Below, piece after piece: positions 63,712 through 64,000 of a stretch of 64,000 nucleotides of DNA (its first letter is position 1; every line of letters begins with the position of its first letter). Made by a program: the position numbers and the translations under genes. Under the pieces are notes generated by a model, which was given only the letters and a program-made list of their open reading frames with translations, had not been told where the DNA came from and ran no database searches. This stretch comes from Thuidium tamariscinum (lineage: Eukaryota; Streptophyta; Bryopsida; Hypnales; Thuidiaceae). Where the stretch lies: the NCBI GenBank assembly GCA_947034885.2, contig OX344750.2:3100001-3164000 (forward strand). Direction: 5' to 3'.

Positions 63712-64000
63712 TTAAGAACCAAACATGGCTCAGAGGTACATTTTGCTTTTTGAAATATTCCACAATGTATAAAATGTGTACATTCTAGGTGGTGGTCGCT
63801 TTTAGAGCCCTATGGCTTTCAACTTCAAAATTTCATAATTAATTCCACAAAGATCCAAAAAAATATGAAACAACTTGGGTTAGATGTCATTTCATTTTGT
63901 CTTTCAAAGAAAATTTATTGAAAAATATTTCAAGATGTTTTCCCTCCCCAAAATTTAGCTTCAACGCTTAGATTGACACTTTATGAACCTCCTACCTTAT

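Overview
The window is nuclear DNA of a eukaryote, most likely a land plant and probably a bryophyte (moss). Three coding families point that way: a plant caleosin, an F-box/kelch-like gene, and a decayed protein kinase whose N-terminal region resembles a kinase group I associate with mosses (from memory, not searched). Genes have short exons, GT-AG introns and AT-rich intergenic DNA. There are no bacterial-style operons, rRNA genes or CRISPR arrays, and I saw no tRNA.

Layout. 1-6407 looks like the right part of a CACTA (En/Spm) transposon: an intact DUF4216-type ORF (1841-2734) in C-poor DNA, ending at a CACTA-type terminus at 6407. 6810-8145 (minus) is a broken multi-exon gene of a family I do not recognise. 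10985-15775 (plus) is an apparently intact, roughly 11-exon Plavaka-like transposase with an N-terminal zinc finger. 17526-18761 (minus) is a two-exon F-box gene. 19093-21740 (plus) is a frameshifted kinase pseudogene. 22854-24427 (minus) is an intact four-exon short-chain dehydrogenase/reductase. 37786-39875 (minus) is an intact five-exon caleosin. 45812-47476 (plus) is a long Asn/Ser-rich ORF of unknown family.

The rest, nearly all of 24.5-64 kb, is AT-rich repeat DNA, but it has structure. At least eight segments are bounded by TTAA next to inverted ends of the type CCCCTAAA or CCCTTTAA. Several are diverged copies of each other, so they look like families of non-autonomous elements with TTAA targets. 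Other elements are a 204-bp CACTA-type foldback MITE with a 3-bp TSD, a 411-bp Harbinger-type MITE with a TAA TSD upstream of the caleosin, a 112-bp TTA-flanked MITE in an intron of the Plavaka-like gene, a two-copy 217-bp MITE family, a 378-bp palindrome, diverged tandem repeats (about 310 and 820 bp units), degenerate TATCCR arrays and a (TA)n of about 115 bp.

The host genes are unrelated single loci (lipid-droplet protein, reductase, F-box protein). The transposon-derived parts give the window its character: two CACTA-superfamily coding remnants, matching MITEs, and the TTAA-flanked families, for which no transposase is recognisable here.
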